In this document: positions 61,918 to 64,000 of the stretch, in pieces
Layout: the number at the start of each line of letters is the position of its first letter
Numbering within the stretch: the first letter of the stretch is position 1
Assembly (NCBI GenBank): GCA_029256705.1
Contig: JAQSXK010000005.1
Coordinates: 1-64,000 of the forward strand
Length of the DNA: 64,000 nt
Reading direction: 5' to 3'
DNA from: Clostridia bacterium
Lineage (GTDB): Bacteria > Bacillota > Clostridia > TANB77 > CAG-465
Position numbers and translations under genes: made by a program
The notes under the pieces: generated by a model
Database searches by the model: none
Told to the model about the DNA's origin: nothing
The model's input: the letters and a program-made list of their open reading frames with translations, nothing else

Positions 61918-61955
61918 TAAAAATAATAGGTATAGAAAAACTATACCTATTATTT
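61918..61955 (-). terminator. Terminator of spoVT
   Basis: Arms AAATAATAGGTATAG and CTATACCTATTATTT, then TTTT on the minus strand. The rest of 61706-61966 is AT-rich with no gene seen. Confidence 0.88.
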
Positions 61956-61966
61956 AATTAACATAT

Positions 61967-62512
61967 TTATTGCTCCATCTGTTTACCTAAGAATATTGCT
62001 GCAGAATTAATTAATTTTAATTCCACTTCCGTTATTTTTTTTGCATAATCTAATGAAAATAATATTACACTTCCTATTATATCTCCATCAGACACAATTG
62101 GTGCTATGGCTTGTGAACCATATTTTGGAGTAGTTTCACTTTTTAATATTTTTATTGAACTATCATCCTTAGTTGACCAAGTTGTTCTTTCTTCCATAAT
62201 TTTTAAAATATTTTCATTTATTTCTTTATCTAAATAATCTTTTTTAGCACATCCACTTACTGCAATTATTGTATCAGTATCTGTTATACAAACCGAAAAC
62301 CCACTAGTAGCAAAAAGTGTATCTGCATATTGTTCAGATATTTTTAATAAATCTCCCATAGGAGCATATTTCTTAAGGATTATTTCCCCATTTTTTTCTA
62401 CATATATTTCTAATGGATCTCCTACCCTTATCCTTAAACCTTTTCTTATTTCTTTAGGTATAACAATTCTACCTAAATCATCAATTTTTCTTACTATTCC
62501 AGTTGCTTTCAT
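61967..62512 (-). CDS. spoVT: Stage V sporulation protein T, AbrB/GAF regulator
   Basis: SpoVT tunes the forespore SigmaG regulon. The 181-residue protein has the swapped-hairpin AbrB DNA-binding domain (about 1-50: 'ATGIVRKIDDLGRIVIPKEI') and a C-terminal GAF-like domain (about 55-180) that may sense a ligand ('VSDGDIIGSVILFS'). It is about the same length as the Bacillus protein. It is the clearest sign that the organism sporulates. RBS TGGAGGT. Its promoter in 62513-62660 was not identified with confidence. Confidence 0.96.
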   Translation of the reverse strand: MKATGIVRKIDDLGRIVIPKEIRKGLRIRVGDPLEIYVEKNGEIILKKYAPMGDLLKISEQYADTLFATSGFSVCITDTDTIIAVSGCAKKDYLDKEINENILKIMEERTTWSTKDDSSIKILKSETTPKYGSQAIAPIVSDGDIIGSVILFSLDYAKKITEVELKLINSAAIFLGKQMEQ

Positions 62513-62659
62513 TTAATACCTCCAATATATATTTTTAATTATATTATTAACTAATTTTGCTTTTTTATACAAAAAAATCTTTTTTAACATATATATAAAT
62601 AGTTTCTATAAATATACAATATTATTTTATGCAATTATAACATAAAATATAAAAAAAAC

Positions 62660-62700
62660 AAAAAAAGTATATAATAATATCGATTATTATATACTTTTTT
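62660..62700 (-). terminator. Terminator of lysS
   Basis: Arms AAAAAGTATATAATAAT and ATTATTATATACTTTTT around a short loop, with a T-run on the minus strand. Confidence 0.88.
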
Positions 62701-62720
62701 ATTATAATTTTTTCTATTTA

Positions 62721-64000
<1,280 letters not shown>

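Overview
The window comes from an AT-rich, low-GC Gram-positive, spore-forming bacterium, most likely an anaerobic member of Clostridia. The evidence is the SpoVT regulator, two exosporium-type genes with SigmaK-like promoters, WhiA, RNase Y, a YneA-type SOS protein, PASTA and LiaF-like envelope proteins, TTGACA/TATAAT promoters, strong AGGAGG ribosome sites, and arginine encoded almost entirely by AGA. It is an ordinary chromosomal segment with a few accessory inserts. I see no phage, transposase or CRISPR.

Layout. 1-2.4 kb: 3' part of a large repetitive surface protein. 2.7-6 kb: tig-clpP-clpX. 6.3-10.5 kb: two tandem ATPase-permease fusion ABC transporters behind a long structured leader. 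10.6-15.8 kb: small accessory genes, three of which (YigZ, AsnB, a membrane protein) are interrupted by a +1 shift. 16-19.3 kb: a second ABC exporter pair. 19.4-23.2 kb: L,D-transpeptidase, an unknown protein, a divergent MetK and LysA. 23.3-29 kb: two-component system, ABC exporter and PASTA protein. 29-41.2 kb: metallo-beta-lactamase protein, XerC, SNase-like protein, YebC, lytic transglycosylase, PolA, HemW, tRNA-Gln, WhiA, a DUF1385-PrmC fusion and L31. 41.4-48 kb: LiaF-like protein, SerS, EngB, the exosporium cassette, RsmI, TrmN6-like methylase and an RluD-type synthase that is also +1 shifted. 48-54 kb: core ymdB-rny among accessory genes with different codon use. 54-64 kb: TypA, PlsC, nucleoside kinase, Rho, RimO, TrmL, SpoVT and LysS (cut by the window end).

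Main discovery. All four conserved or well-formed genes that are split between two frames are split in the same way: a zero-frame CGG codon stands where one extra C precedes a glycine codon GGN, and skipping that C restores the full protein (11007, 12839, 15576, 47787). CGG is otherwise almost absent from the zero frame of core genes, although the trinucleotide is common out of frame. This points to +1 ribosomal frameshifting at a rare or unassigned CGG codon, read as C-GGN with Gly inserted. A few other CGG codons, mostly in accessory-looking genes, are read without a shift, so either context matters or those genes are recent arrivals.

Second discovery. The decamer TAAAGAGGCA (either strand) occurs 13 times, where about 0.1 would be expected by composition. 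It is found both in coding sequence (as Lys-Glu-Ala with the disfavoured GAG codon) and in intergenic or terminator positions, resembling an uptake-signal or other chromosome-wide recognition motif.
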